Assembly: GCA_963682055.1 (NCBI GenBank)
Contig: OY821747.1
Span: 24,798,126 to 24,862,125 of the forward strand
Source: Primula veris
Lineage: Eukaryota; Streptophyta; Magnoliopsida; Ericales; Primulaceae
Direction: 5' to 3'
DNA length: 64,000 nt
Shown: one piece after another, positions 1-12,280 of the stretch
How positions within the stretch are numbered: position 1 is the stretch's first letter
How the letters are laid out: each line of letters starts with the position of its first letter
Program-made: the position numbers and the translations under genes
The notes under the pieces: model-generated
Databases searched by the model: none
The model's input: only the letters and a program-made list of their open reading frames with translations
What the model was told of the DNA's origin: nothing

Positions 1-1190
1 CAAAATTTATGGCATTTATCCTTTAAAAGTTGAGACAGGGGGGAATATAGATATATTATTCTTTGCTTTCTTTTGGTTGATTTACAAGTGGAAAACTGTA
101 CATAAGTCAAAAAAGCTCAAAGTTAACCTGAATAATTTAGATTTACTGTACAAAGTAGTCATAAATTTAGCTATTTTGGAGGGAAATGCAGGAAATATCT
201 TGAGAAAGTGTAAAGAACAAAAGATACAGAAATGTTTAATTAACCTAATCAAAATTGAAAACGTAAACCCAAGGTCTGAAAATATGCAAGAGGCTATATA
301 TTTTCCTTTCTATGAACTTATATTGCTCAAGAAAATGTGAGGATAGCAAAAGGAAAACGATAAGAGTGAGATCTGATTAAATTATCAACAACAACCGCAA
401 TAAAATGTTTTTTTAGCGAGTCCAAATATTTTACCTTCTATTCTCTATCTCTTTCGTGCCCCCTTACTTGTTTTCACTCAAATTTTAAATTTTCATAACT
501 TGTTCCGAAAATTTATAAATTTTTATATTATATTGTATTCAAATTTTAAAACATTTGGGCATAGTATTGTTTTAGATAATTTTTCTAAAATTTAATGTTT
601 AATTTACACTAATTTATACATTTAGTCCAAAATAAATTGCATGTGGATTTATTTTTTTAAATTAATTATTGCAATGTATTAATACATGTATTATAGTAAT
701 TATACAATTTTTTTAAAATTTTTTAAAAAATTTTTTTGAATAAAATAAGGAATGGAGTAAAGATTAAATGGTAGAAGATTTGTAATTTTTTTAGCAGGCA
801 AGCAAACATAACTAAAAAACGGAAATCTTGGTTAGCACAAGTCACTAACTAACTCAAAAAAGTTGTTTAAGAATACAATCTTAAACTTAAAATCAAGATC
901 AAAAACTCAAAAGAGGATAAAATCTTAACTAGAATATAAAAAAATCACCATAAAATTAGGTCGAAACATGTTAGACACACAACTCTCATACTCCATATCT
1001 AATGAAATGCATATTTATCATTCTAAATATACATAAAATACAATATATAATTTGATAAATCAAAATATAAATATTTAACATAATAAAAACTCAACCTACT
1101 AAAAACTTAAATAAAAATATAGTAGAACCCTAATTGATTCTACCATAAATTTAAATATTAATTAAAAATAAGAAAAATTATTAAATCTAG

Positions 1191-1229
<39 letters not shown>

Positions 1230-1430
1230 TACATATAACTCACACACTTCATACATGTATATTTGGCGATATCAAAATGTATTTTTTTAACAAAAATATA
1301 TTATTATACATGTAAATATGTATGCACATGTAATGAAGTGTGTAAACAAACGGTGAAATTGTGTGAATATATTTTTCCTAAATTAGTAGGAAAAAATCCT
1401 ATGAGCAAAAAACCACAATATACACATATA
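1..1430. other. AT-rich intergenic DNA, no gene seen
   Basis: No reading frame here looks like a known protein, and the open frames are short and low in complexity. The only clear structure is a TA-dinucleotide microsatellite at about 1193-1220 running into a short CA-rich stretch. It lies some 210 bp before the Helitron-like element that follows. Confidence 0.6.
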
Positions 1431-1739
1431 TCTATACTATTATAATAAGTCAATCCAAGATTTTTTGAGACTGTCAAATTTTACCATTTTTTTCCAAAAA
1501 TAACCTTACACTTTTTTATTAATTACCACAATACCATATTCTCATAAAAAATAGAGAAAAAATAATAACTAATAACACTTTTTATCCCTATTTAAGTTCT
1601 CAAAATTCTTTTGAGTCTTCTCATCTTATACTCTTATCTTTTTTTTATTCTCCAAATATTTGTGTCATAACTACACTTATTTTTTAAATTTTATTACATT
1701 ACGCGTCTCACACACAAAGAATGGGAGACGATTATTAGT
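1431..1739 (+). mobile_element. Non-autonomous Helitron-like element, copy a
   Basis: The segment starts TCTATACTATTATAATAAG, resembling the TC-starting 5' ends of plant Helitrons. It ends shortly after a GC-richer ACGCGTCTCACACACAAAG block and a TTAG tetranucleotide. There is no terminal inverted repeat and no target duplication, as expected for Helitrons. The same sequence recurs on the opposite strand at 46401-46703 and more diverged at 13366-13660, which fixes the ends. No Rep/helicase coding is present. The 3' end lacks a perfect CTRR motif, so the class call is probable rather than certain. Confidence 0.6.
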
Positions 1740-4700
1740 ATTTATATAAAGTGACTATCACTTTAATTTATGCTATACAAGGGATGCGAATTGATAATGA
1801 GATATACATGTGACATGTCTAAAGTGATAATCAAAAGGTGCTGAATAAAAAAACCTTCGTCGAAGTGATTTTTATTTTTGGAAAATCAGCACATTTCTAA
1901 CTATTTTCTCTTTTTAGATGTTCAGTTCCTTTGATGCAATTACATTCCTTTTCTTTATCTACCATCTCTGTCTTTTAGCTTTTACTTTCATTTTCTCGTC
2001 TCTATACTAGAATCGTATATACTATATACTACTATGCATCATTTATGAGCCAGCAAGATCATTCACTCACTAGTCAGAACCTAAGTACATAAATGTATAT
2101 ATATAGTGTGGTCCAAGATATATCAATGAAATATTTTAATGCAAAAATGAAATCATGTGGAAACTAACAATTAGAATTGTTTGGACCACTAGACACTAGG
2201 ATTTCCAAAACTGTGCATGAATAGTGTACGTGAAAGCAAAAGTTTTCAAAGGTGTCATAGTATTTTCTTGGTATTTTTGTAGAATAGAAAATTATTACTT
2301 TATGGGTAATAAGAATATTACTAATTCGAGATGTTTTGGTGCTCGCAAAACTCCCATACGGAAGTAGAAAAAATGCAAAAGGACCATTTTGCCCTTTTGA
2401 GTGTACGAGTTGTATATAGTAGGAGTAATATGTATGTAGGGGTTATGCGAGTACTAATTAGTTTCTGTGGAAGAGGCATAATTGTTCGCATTATACTCAA
2501 TTTGATGGTGATTAGTTTAATCTTGTAACTAATGGCGAATCAATTCACAAAGCTCAACGGCCAATGCACGTGCCTAGTGGTGATTCAATTTAATACTCCG
2601 TATTTAGTTTCTCGTTTAAAATTAAAACAGTGATTGTGTGAAAATGAGAAGGGTATAGAACATGGTCAGAAAAGTAAATGAAAAAATTAAAGAAAAGCAA
2701 TGATCCGTATGTTAAGTGATCCCTAATACCTATTTGCTTAATCCTGCGTTCCGTCTAATTTTTGCCTAAGCGCAATTTTCAATATACTTTATGAAAACAT
2801 AAAAAAAAAATGTCATAATTGCTGGATTCCAGTTGAGTGCAATTTTTCCTCTCTAACATGTTTATTAGCTTTTGCAATTAGGACATACTATTTTGGAAGG
2901 TTATGCTACAGTGCTATGTGATCAAGTTGGGTGCTTGGATGTAAACATTAACATTGTATTTCAAATCATGTGTTGTGGGACAATTAGAACATGTATCATG
3001 TATGCATTACATGGAAATCCAAGACATTGAAAATGAGTGATAAAATCCCTATACTGTGTTGCAAGCTATAGCTAGCTACCAAATTGATCATGAAATAGAT
3101 AGAGATAAATATGAAAACATACAGCTAGCACATTTTGCAACTTTATAAAGCATTCCAACAATAATAACACTTGCATAATTGCAGACCAAAGAACTGAATG
3201 ATAGCAATAATCCAAATTTTAAAAGCAAGGAGGACAGCAATATAGGAGTTTGTAAATTCTTTTCAAAAAATTTCATTTATTAATTCTGATTTTGTAGAAT
3301 ACAATTAAATTGGTGGTGGGACTGTAATCAATTACTTTTTGTTGCGTGTCAGTTGGCAAAAAAACTTATCATTTCTCAATGTTATCAAAGTGATCATGTG
3401 TTGTTGTTGTTGTTGTTAATATCAGATATAGTACTCCTAAGTATGTTATTTTTGTTATAGAATCTGATTATTGCAATAAATGGAAATTCGGAAATAGAAG
3501 GGGACGTGTACATCCAAGAAACAGCTGTTGAAATTAATAAGAGAATATTATCGAGAGACAAATTGTTTACCCTACAATTTCCTTGCCAAAACTTGCTTGC
3601 TTCCAACCCCTTAACATTTATTAATAAATTCTAATTGAGTTTACAATATCAACATGCTAATGAGTAAATTTAAAATTTTATTTTAACCTCTAAAATTTAA
3701 AATTTTATTTTAACCTCTAAAATTTAAAAGTCTGTTATTCGGTTATATTTTTAATTAACTTTTAACTTTAGGATATAATCAAATAGGGTTATATAATATT
3801 ATATTTTGGTTTTTATTTTGTTAAATCGTCAAATAAAATATATTAAAATTATTAATTTTTTAAAATATGTTTAATTAATATTTAATCTTAGAATAGTCTC
3901 AACTAAGGTTTCATAAGTATTATATTTAAGCTTTTATTTTTGTTTTGTTTGGGATGTAAAAAGAACTCTAAAAATTACATGAAATATTATTTGACAATTA
4001 GACTGGTTAAGCTAGTCTTGATCTATAACGTTACTGTTTAAAATATAGCTGCCTCTTATTGTCCCTTAACTGATTTGTTTAAGAATGAGAATGACGCGTG
4101 TTATTTTCGTCTGTATGCTATATAAAACTTCTATTTTATTAAATAAGGTTAAGTGTTTTTAATTACAGCTAAACCACAAGTTGTCTTACTCTAACATTTA
4201 AAGTAAATCGATCTAAATAGTGTCTTTGAAAAGATTTAAATAATGCACTAATGACATCATACCTTGCAGATTGAATCGTGCACTTATGCTTGCTGATGGT
4301 GTAAAATGGAGTTTTTTAATTTTTCTCGCACGTAAATACGAGTAAACAAGCTAGTATTCAATAGATTTTTTTTTTAACTAAGTATCTTTATATTCAAATT
4401 ATTATCTGCTAGCCCTTTCATTAGAGTAACTACTCTTTTTCATGATTTTAAACTTTAATTTTCTTGGCTCAAGAACTAAATCTCTGAATCGGATAATCAA
4501 ATGCACTAGAGTTTTTAGTCAAATGATTATAAAGTCATAAACAAATAAAGCCTGATTAGGATGATTTATATTAAACTAATTGTGTTCTAAATTCTGTAGG
4601 GTTGTCAAATTAAGTCGTACTAGTAGTTAAGATCACATTGATTATGTGACCCGTACCATTAAGTCCATTTGTAAACCAATTTGATTTATTCTACAGTGAC

Positions 4701-4816
4701 TTATTGTACTGTACCTAGCTTTGGGGGATCTTGAATTATTTAAAGTTTAGGAGTATAGATTAAATAATCTTGATGTAACAACTTTTCAAGCATATTTGTA
4801 CCCACGGGACTTAACA
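1740..4816. other. Intergenic DNA, no gene seen
   Basis: I see no conserved protein fragment on either strand in this AT-rich stretch. Short open frames at 2331-2528 and on the minus strand at 3088-3276 and 3394-3606 have no recognisable motif. Apart from a small 27-bp tandem repeat near 3.7 kb, nothing stands out. Confidence 0.55.
3665..3732. repeat. 27-bp minisatellite, about 2.5 copies
   Basis: The unit ends in TTTTATTTTAACCTCT and recurs with a 27-bp period (ACCTC at 3686 and 3713), followed by a partial third copy. It is simple AT-rich local duplication. Confidence 0.8.
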
Positions 4817-4825
4817 TTTTAATTA

Positions 4826-4976
4826 GAGTGATGATATAAAAATAGAATTTTTAACATAAACTTTTACAGAAACTAATTGTGCACCGTTAGATCAATGTAT
4901 ATGAGATACATCAACGGTTCATAATTAGTATTTTGGAGAGTTTATGTCAAAAAAATCTTTTATTATATCACCACTC
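4826..4976. mobile_element. Mutator-like MITE with 9-bp target duplication
   Basis: A 151-bp element is flanked by perfect direct repeats TTTTAATTA at 4817-4825 and 4977-4985. Nine base pairs is the diagnostic duplication length of Mutator-like elements. Its two halves are imperfect inverted repeats over about 65 bp: the left begins GAGTGATGATATAA and the right ends TTATATCACCACTC. It has no coding capacity and would fold into a long hairpin. Confidence 0.8.
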
Positions 4977-5544
4977 TTTTAATTAATTAAGTACTAATTT
5001 GTCATGCATTGCTAATAATATCTTTCTCCGTTTTCATAAAATCTTTGGGGGTGTTGAAAAAATAAATCATAAATATCATTTGTTACGCAATAAGAGTAAA
5101 TCTTCGATCACCTAATTTAGTATATAAACATAAATATGCTTTTGTAACCCATATATATAAAACTACACAGAGACAAGGAAACTATAAGAATTTAATATTT
5201 TTATGTAGCCTAAAATGATTTACAATTAATTGTACAGTGGAGAACGTGATATTAAACAAGGAATAAAAAGATGTGATTGTGATAGTTGAAATATAAATTA
5301 GACAGATAGGGCAGACACAAGACCACATGGATAAAGTGGAGAGATCACATGAGGGGTGTTTTTAAATACATTATACATTTGCATTATGCATATATATAAT
5401 AATGATTGATTATAAGGGAATGGACCTAGTAAAGTATCCCCATCAATCATCCTAAACTATGTTCCAAGAGCTGAATACCCCATGAGTCCTCTATAATTCA
5501 CACATGATGTCCCCCTTTTCACTTATCCCCCACCAAATCAACCA

Positions 5545-5990
5545 TGTGCTATTAAATCACTTCTTCTTCTTCTTTTGTGGTGCTTAGTTCAACTCAATCC
5601 ATAAAAATTGATGTTTTTTATTGCACTTTCTATAATGATAATTGTAGTTTCCCAACCATACGTTAACAAAAGGGTAGTGAATATAAAAAAAAAAAAAAGT
5701 CAGATCGCAAACGTAAATAGTGATAGATTTCACTTTCCAACGTCCTAATCAGTGACAGTATGACGATATATTTCAACTTTAATATTGTCACAGATTTGTC
5801 CGTACCCAATTAATACATTTTTTTGAAGTGGTGTAGATAAACTTTTATTAGTTCGAGTGGTGCTATTAAACCACTTCTTCTTTTTTGAGTGGTGCTTAGT
5901 TCAACTCAATCCATAAAAATGGGTGTTTTTAATTACACTTTCTAAATGATGCAGGTAGTTAACCAACGTTACGTTACCAAAAGGGTAGTA
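5545..5990. repeat. Direct duplication of about 135 bp
   Basis: The segment at 5545-5684 (around GTGGTGCTTAGTTCAACTCA) recurs at 5860-5990 with moderate divergence, including the shared CTCAATCCATAAAAAT and AAAAGGGTAGT blocks. The roughly 175 bp between the copies contain GTGACAG-type words like those at CACTA-element ends, but I could not define an element. No gene is seen. Confidence 0.7.
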
Positions 5991-7333
5991 CATGTACATA
6001 ACTTTCATTGTTTATAATATGATTCTATCATTTTGGGTTAAATACACAAAGTTATGTTTACCTATTCTTTGTTTGCTTAAAGTCTTTATGCACATCGTTT
6101 GGTGTAGTGTTTTGTAGGGAGTTATACATAAACAGCACCGAAGCCATTTGATCTATTCGAGTTTGTTCTCAATTTCGATACGTAGTTGAACCGGGAGACC
6201 GGTCAAGTTAGGTAAAAGAAGACTCATAGTTCAATCAGAGACAGCTAAATATGTTACAAACTATCTGACACAAAATGATTGAAACCGTCAGTAAAACTAA
6301 ATTCGTCGTCTTTCCATATGCAATCAGGGAACCTATTTTTTTATCAATACAAATAAGATTCGAGTGGACATTAAGAAACAAGATAATAAAAACATCATGT
6401 TTCACTTTAGAATGAAAAGTTCAATTAAGCTCTTACAATAAGAAAACAATTCTTTGAAAAATGAGAAATCATATCATACATAAAAACATCTCATCAAATA
6501 TTAATATCCCTCATATTACTAAAAGTTTCCTGATATGTGGTTTTGCCTTAAATTGTATTTTTGTCATGCACCTATTTCTTTCTTGCAAATAAATGGTTTA
6601 ATTTTATGTTCGATTATCCGGCCTGCAAATTAGTACCTATACTATTAAAACATGCTGCTTTATAAGTTACATGTGTTTTCATTTTTGATACTATTCATGT
6701 ATCTTATCATAATGTAATTTTTTACTAAAAACATTAGGCAATGCACTAATTTAAGGTATACGGGTGTTTTCATTACCGAAATAAATTTACCCCAGTAACT
6801 AAGGCTTGCTTTTTTAATTAACCCCAATAACTAAGGTTTGCTTCCTTAATTAAGTACATAAGAAATGTACAAAATCCACTTACTTCACAAGAGTTTGATA
6901 TTTTGAATCAAGTGTTACGTCTACATTTAACATGACCCAACTTATCGTTTGGGTTTCTTTACCAGACTCAACGATAGGAACTTGTCAGTGCAACCAGATT
7001 TTCACAGCTTAGGAGTTGCACAAAAAGTGTCTAAGATTGTGTAACCCTTAAACAAGGGGTATTTCTATGTCAGAAGTTAAATGAGTGTAGGCTAAGTAAA
7101 GATTACATCTTATCCCCTTGAAATGATTGTGAGACGGGTGTTCTGTATAGATTCATCCTTTCAAAGGATTTATTTTCTTGAAGAATAAAAAAAAACTATT
7201 GTTTCGCGCAAGATATATGACTTTTTAGTGAAAAAATATCTAGTTGAGGAAGAGTAAAATTATTTTAATTATTCATAAATCACATGCAATGCAAGTAGTT
7301 GGAAAATACTGTAATACTTGCTAGCAAGTAAAT
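5991..7333. other. Intergenic DNA, no gene seen
   Basis: I see no coding signature or complete mobile element. A short local duplication around CCCCAGTAACTAAGG/TTGCTT is present near 6790-6850. The region ends at the target duplication of the retroposon that follows. Confidence 0.5.
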
Positions 7334-7342
7334 AGTCAGGTG

Positions 7343-8092
7343 TGATAATTAACCCTAAAACTTTCTCTCTCTCTCTCTCTCTCTTAAACTCTCACCCTTT
7401 ACTCCGAACTATAGCCGCCGCCTGCCTTGGGGGTGGGGGTGGAGGTGGGGGTGGTGCTTCGGCCTCCTCTACCCCCGGGCTTCATACCAAGATACTTTGA
7501 TAGCCTCACTCCATTCAAATCCGGACTCTTTTACGAAGTTTTTTTTCTTCTCACTTTTCTTCACGTTTTAACGGTGTGCTCCTAATTGTCTGAAATAATT
7601 AGATCTAATCATTCATGTCTCTCCGATTTCGTTACTAATGGTTTGAAGTTACCAATGTTAGATCTGTTAGATCATAGTTTGGTGCGTTATGACTCTTCAC
7701 GGAGCCCCGCAGGGTTTTTTCCAATCAAACAGAGTGATTCGTTGCATCAATTGGTGGAGTACCAAAGCTATCTTTCGGACCAAATCCAAATTTACAGCAA
7801 AATTTAGCTTATAAACAAATTGATGGGGATGTGATCGACGGTCGAAAAAAAAGAAAAGGACCAAAACTTCAACTCATCCAAATATTCCCAATTGTTATCA
7901 CAAGATGTGGGAAGCAATTGTAACAAGTTCTGACGAGTGTATAGAAGAACATATCTGAAGAATTGTTTTTATTTTCTTAGCAATAGAAGTTTTTTGTTTT
8001 AAGTTTTATCTGTTTTAAGTTGTAATAAGTTCGTTACGGTTATTGTTTATTAATGAAATAGTGGGTTTATCCACAAATTTATATTAAAAAAA
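7343..8092 (+). mobile_element. Poly(A) retroposon (LINE-derived or mRNA-derived)
   Basis: A 750-bp insert is bounded by perfect 9-bp direct repeats AGTCAGGTG at 7334-7342 and 8093-8101, and it ends in eight A residues. This is the pattern of target-primed reverse transcription. The 5' end has a CT tract (7362-7384), a G-rich block (7428-7480) and a 73-codon open frame (7586-7807) that I do not recognise. The last 100 bases, including GGGTTTATCCACAAATTTAT, look like an untranslated tail. No endonuclease or reverse transcriptase coding is visible. It could be an internally deleted LINE or a reverse-transcribed cellular transcript. Confidence 0.65.
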
Positions 8093-8101
8093 AGTCAGGT
8101 G

Positions 8102-10533
8102 CAGCTACCTAAGACTTGCATTTTATTTTATTTTGTTGGCTTACCAAAAAAATTAAACAAGTTGAATGTCAATTGAATCGACTTGTAATGTTATACTTGT
8201 AAGATGGCTTATCAAATTGGGTTTAAAACAATGCCTAAACCAATTAACAATATTGTCTAATTAATTTCATAATATATATAATCGCTAATTTTAGAAAAAT
8301 AATGAAAAATTACGTATTATTGGTGATTAATTTCTCTTCGATTCCACGTGACATGTAGATCTCCTACAGTAGGTCATCGGCTACGTATTCAGCAACAACC
8401 CATTTTTTTATGTTATTTAATTTACTGTAGAAATTATTAATGAATTAGTATTTAAAATAGCTTTTATACATGACTGGTTATGTATGCATGCACACAACAT
8501 ACATTACACGTTCACAAGTTCGGTCTTTGCCTCTTTAGTTACAAAAACAAAGTGATCAAAAACCATTCACTTAAATAATCTAATTAAATGTAGTCAACTT
8601 TATTGAAAATTTCTTGCACATAAAGATTCAAAATTCAGTATTTGAAAGTCAATTACATCTCATACAATCGTGTTTGCCAGATCAATATCATATCTAATAT
8701 CATCTAATGCACATGACAACTGATTATACGTTCACACTTCACAATATAAGCCGCGTAATCACTCACGTAACCTTTTTTGGTAATAGCAAAAGTTAATTAC
8801 ACCTTGCAAGTTGCAATTGGTCATCACTCATCATTCAATATATAAGATCAGTGTGAATTACAGGCCATTTTAAGGACTCAAGAAATTAATATTTTCATAA
8901 CTAAGAGAACTTGAAACCAAATTAATTTTAAAAAATGAAAGAAACGTACTTTGATAGCCATCCTCCTGAATAGAATGTTGAATTCAGTACTTAAGTAGGA
9001 GTATCTAGAAAATATTTCAGTACACCCTATCTTTTGAGAAAATTACATTATAGTCTCGTGTATTTATACAAAATTCCGATTTAATGTACTAATGTTACAA
9101 AATCTCAACGTAGTGTATTAAGTTTATCAAATAAACTTGATTTAGTGTACTAAAGTTTCAAAATCTTAATTTAATATACAGAGTTTAGCAAATAAACTTG
9201 ATTTGTGTACTACCATCAACCTTTTGGCCTTTCTATAGTGTGAAATCACACGTAATTTTATATATCTATGTATGTAAACCCTAGAAATTAGGGGAAATGC
9301 AACTATATATATATTGTTTAAGAGTTAACCATCGTATTTATCCTTACTCATAACCAAAAAGACAGTCACGTGTGAGGTCACGTATGAGGTCACATGTTCT
9401 GATTCCTCAAAAAAATTAACAACAGTACACTAAATTAGGTTTATTATTACACTTTCAGACAAAATTCAAAAGACTAATCTTTACTTCTTTTTTTGTTTAG
9501 GGTTTTTAGGATATATATTATACAATGTGACGGACGAGCTTACGGGTAACACTCTTCCGCAATTTGTATATAACTGGTCTCGCCCCAAACTCACATATTT
9601 TATGCGGAGTATTTATTTTTTAGGTATCAAGCATATAAAATGAAGTTAGATCAAAAAACAGAAGATAAGAAAAAGTAAGATCTTATATGTATATGTATAT
9701 ATATACGTGTGACGGTGTGTGAAAATATATTCTCTAGATGATTTTTCCTTTAACGTGTAAGTGAGATCCACAATGCAGAAGGTGCAAGGTGCAATGTGCA
9801 TTTCTGATATGTTAGGTCATTGTTGAGATAGAGTCAATACCTACTACATAGTACTGTTTATACAGACAAAAATAAAATAATGAAATTAAAATGATGGCGC
9901 TTTCCCATATATAATTGTTTTTTTGGTACATAGCTTTCCCAAATGCTAGCTTCTTCATCACAAGTTATAGTCATCATCAGGCCACAAAAGTGTGTGAATT
10001 TGCAATGACTATGCTTAGGTTTTATTGCCTGGGAAATTGGGTTTAGGTTTTATTGCACCAAACTTGTAGGCACATTACTATTTGACCATATTTGGTAACA
10101 TAGTAACATGTAATGGAAAATCTTCTGCTCATATATAGTTCTTTTCTGATAAGCCTGAAGTAATAAGTTTGGTAAATACTATTTGCAAATTGCAATGCGT
10201 AGGTTAGCCAGCAGTGGAACTGATTTCTTTCTTTAAGCAATCATTGTAAAAAGAAAACTAAAAATGTATGTGCCACACAGTCACATACAGCATGCCAACT
10301 AAAAAAAGTACATATGTACTTGGATAGTTTTTTCAGTCATGGTGTCAAGTTTAGTACTATAACCTGGTTGATAATGGATAAATTTACTGCTTCACAGAAC
10401 ATAGGATTATTTATTCATTTGTTTATACCAAAATAAGGAGTATGCAGATAACTATTTTAGTCGGTGGTGCCTCAAACTTGGAGACCTCGTTGATGCTTGG
10501 TATGGGGTTTGTCGAGCAAGGTCTTATCTAATG
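8102..10533. other. Intergenic DNA, no gene seen
   Basis: This is AT-rich with no convincing coding. A small tandem repeat lies at about 9060-9210, in which AAATAAACTTGATTT and GTGTACTA recur with a period near 55 bp. A short direct repeat of GAGGTCACGT(A/G) type lies near 9370-9395. Confidence 0.5.
9060..9210. repeat. Degenerate tandem repeat, period about 55 bp
   Basis: The words TTTAGCAAATAAACTTGATT / TTTATCAAATAAACTTGATT and GTGTACTAA recur two to three times in order. No function is suggested. Confidence 0.6.
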
Positions 10534-10803
10534 GTCGAGGCATGGGCTATGAGAATGAGAGCAGCATATTATGGGCTAAAAAGAACAAATGGAATAGAGT
10601 AAACTTCGAGTTTGACAACTTGAGTTTGATTAAATTATGCTCAAACAAAGATATTGTGATCATGAGTAGATATGTATGAGAGATCGAGAGTCTTATCTGG
10701 AACATCCACTTTCTAAACGATGGTACGGAGTGGAGGTTTAATTACATGGAGTCTAACGACGCGAACCGGCCGAGAAATTCCTTAGTAATTCATGCTAGAA
10801 GTA
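10534..10803 (+). pseudogene. Decayed RNase H-like (RVT_3) domain, transposon relic
   Basis: Translation from 10534 gives VEAWAMRMRAAYYGLKRTNG and then breaks. A shift of frame continues as VNFEFDNLSLIKLC..., and after a stop as WRFNYMESNDANRPRNSLVIHA. This matches the layout of the plant RNase H-like domain found at the end of LINE polyproteins and in related domesticated proteins: a central E.AWA.R.A...GL helix, then an ESD-like strand with the aspartate, then a final N.A...LA.HA helix. At least one frameshift and one stop make it non-functional. The rest of the parent element was not found nearby. Confidence 0.5.
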
Positions 10804-11769
10804 AGGTTCAAAATATGTATCTTATAAATTTGTCACGACCATATGTGCGCACTGCTTTATCTGAATCGAATTAATATATGGCATTTTTGCATTTTTTTAA
10901 AAAAACTTAGGAGATTAAATTGGGCTGTCAGTAAACTAACTCCCTTCCACTTGACAGGCCTAATACCATACAAAGTTTTGCAAAGTTTAGGCCAGTGGCC
11001 CATGTATATACTTAAGTCCTGACAGATTTTAAAACAAAACAAAAAACATAAATTTCAGAGGAAGTATAATTTACCCATGCGTCGAAGTATTGTTGAACTG
11101 TTAACGGGTGCACATGAAAAAAATTCATATATATTTTTGATATGGGCTTTGGTCCTTCTGGAACATAGTGTTAAGCAGATGCAAATCTATACATTGCATG
11201 AACATGGGTTTGAAAGACCAAATTGTTACCGACTCATGGAGTGCTATTTTTAAAGACTACATGAATATGGATTTCGACTTTCGCTTACGACTTGGAGGCA
11301 AATTTGAGATTCATAAGAGGCCGGAAATGTTATTCCAACAGCACGGATTTGTGATAAGTAGAGTCACTTGAGGCTAATACATATGTTTGTTAGACTGCAT
11401 CGTTCGACAAATAAATACGATTTTATAGACAAAGCTGGAACGTTTTGACATAAAACTTTCTGTTTTTTAGACCATTAAATTTTGGCATTGCCCAAGTCTT
11501 TCTTAATTTGGTAATTCTTATTTATAAATAATAACTATGAACTTTTTGATTGAAAAAAAAAGAAGGAAAATTCAACATTTGCGTTTAATTTACAGAATTA
11601 TAGAGGGGAGTGGGGAGTAAAGTGCAATGCCACCTCTTATTTAGTACTTTAGGAGAGAATCACCGGAATTATATTTCCACATGACAATTAAAAGGTCTAA
11701 CAAAAGAACGAGTCCACGTGCTTTAAATTAACTAACTTGGTGAAGAACTAAACTTTACATGATGATATT
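10804..11769. other. Intergenic DNA, no gene seen
   Basis: An open frame of 67 codons at 11168-11371 has no recognisable domain. It lies 0.4 kb downstream of the RNase H relic and could be more transposon debris. I cannot assign it. Confidence 0.45.
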
Positions 11770-11783
11770 CACTACAAGAAGTG
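11770..11783 (+). mobile_element. Possible CACTA-element terminus
   Basis: CACTACAAGAAGTG matches the conserved outer end of plant CACTA (En/Spm) inverted repeats. It is followed almost at once by a TA microsatellite, and no matching opposite end was found, so this is at most a truncated end. Confidence 0.3.
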
Positions 11784-11786
11784 GTC

Positions 11787-11790
<4 letters not shown>

Positions 11791-11833
<43 letters not shown>
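11791..11833. repeat. TA microsatellite
   Basis: An uninterrupted TA dinucleotide run of about 43 bp. It abuts the possible CACTA end on its left. Confidence 0.95.
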
Positions 11834-11834
<1 letters not shown>

Positions 11835-11867
11835 TACTCTTCCTAAGGTATATCTTAACTTACGGTA

Positions 11868-12096
11868 CCTCCGTTCCATTTAATTATTCATTAGAAACTA
11901 CGTATAATTTTGATCGGCTTATAACTTATATCAAAATTGTCGAAATGATTTTTTTTTTAAATCTAATCATAAAATTTAACATTTGAACTATGGTCAACTT
12001 TTGAAAATTTTCATTCCAACAATTTTGATACAAATTTTTGGCCGGTCAAAATTACACGTATTTTCGTAATAGACAAATAAATAGTAACTGAGGGAG
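11868..12096. mobile_element. Stowaway-like MITE
   Basis: About 229 bp, beginning CCTCCGTTCC after a TA and ending ACTGAGGGAG before a TA. CTCCGTTCC / GGGAG ends and TA target duplications are typical of Stowaway (Tc1/mariner) MITEs. The interior contains facing copies of TTTTGATC / TCAAAATT, so it can fold on itself. It shares words such as ACGTA.AATTTTGATCG with the copy at 47667-47901. Confidence 0.7.
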
Positions 12097-12207
12097 TAAA
12101 TAGTATGTAAAAATAAAAAAAAAAGTAAACAATATAAGAAGTGGTATAATAATTTTTTTGGTTAAGCTGATTTGGTATGCGATATCACTTTTGTGTATAT
12201 GATTTGA

Positions 12208-12210
<3 letters not shown>

Positions 12211-12278
<68 letters not shown>
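12211..12278. repeat. TA microsatellite, about 68 bp
   Basis: A perfect TA run, long enough to be polymorphic and hard to assemble. Confidence 0.95.

Positions 12279-12280
<2 letters not shown>

Noticed and set aside
11168..11371. 67-codon open frame with acidic/aromatic content
   Set aside because: I considered it as part of a transposase or LINE fragment, but no motif could be aligned, so it is left unannotated.
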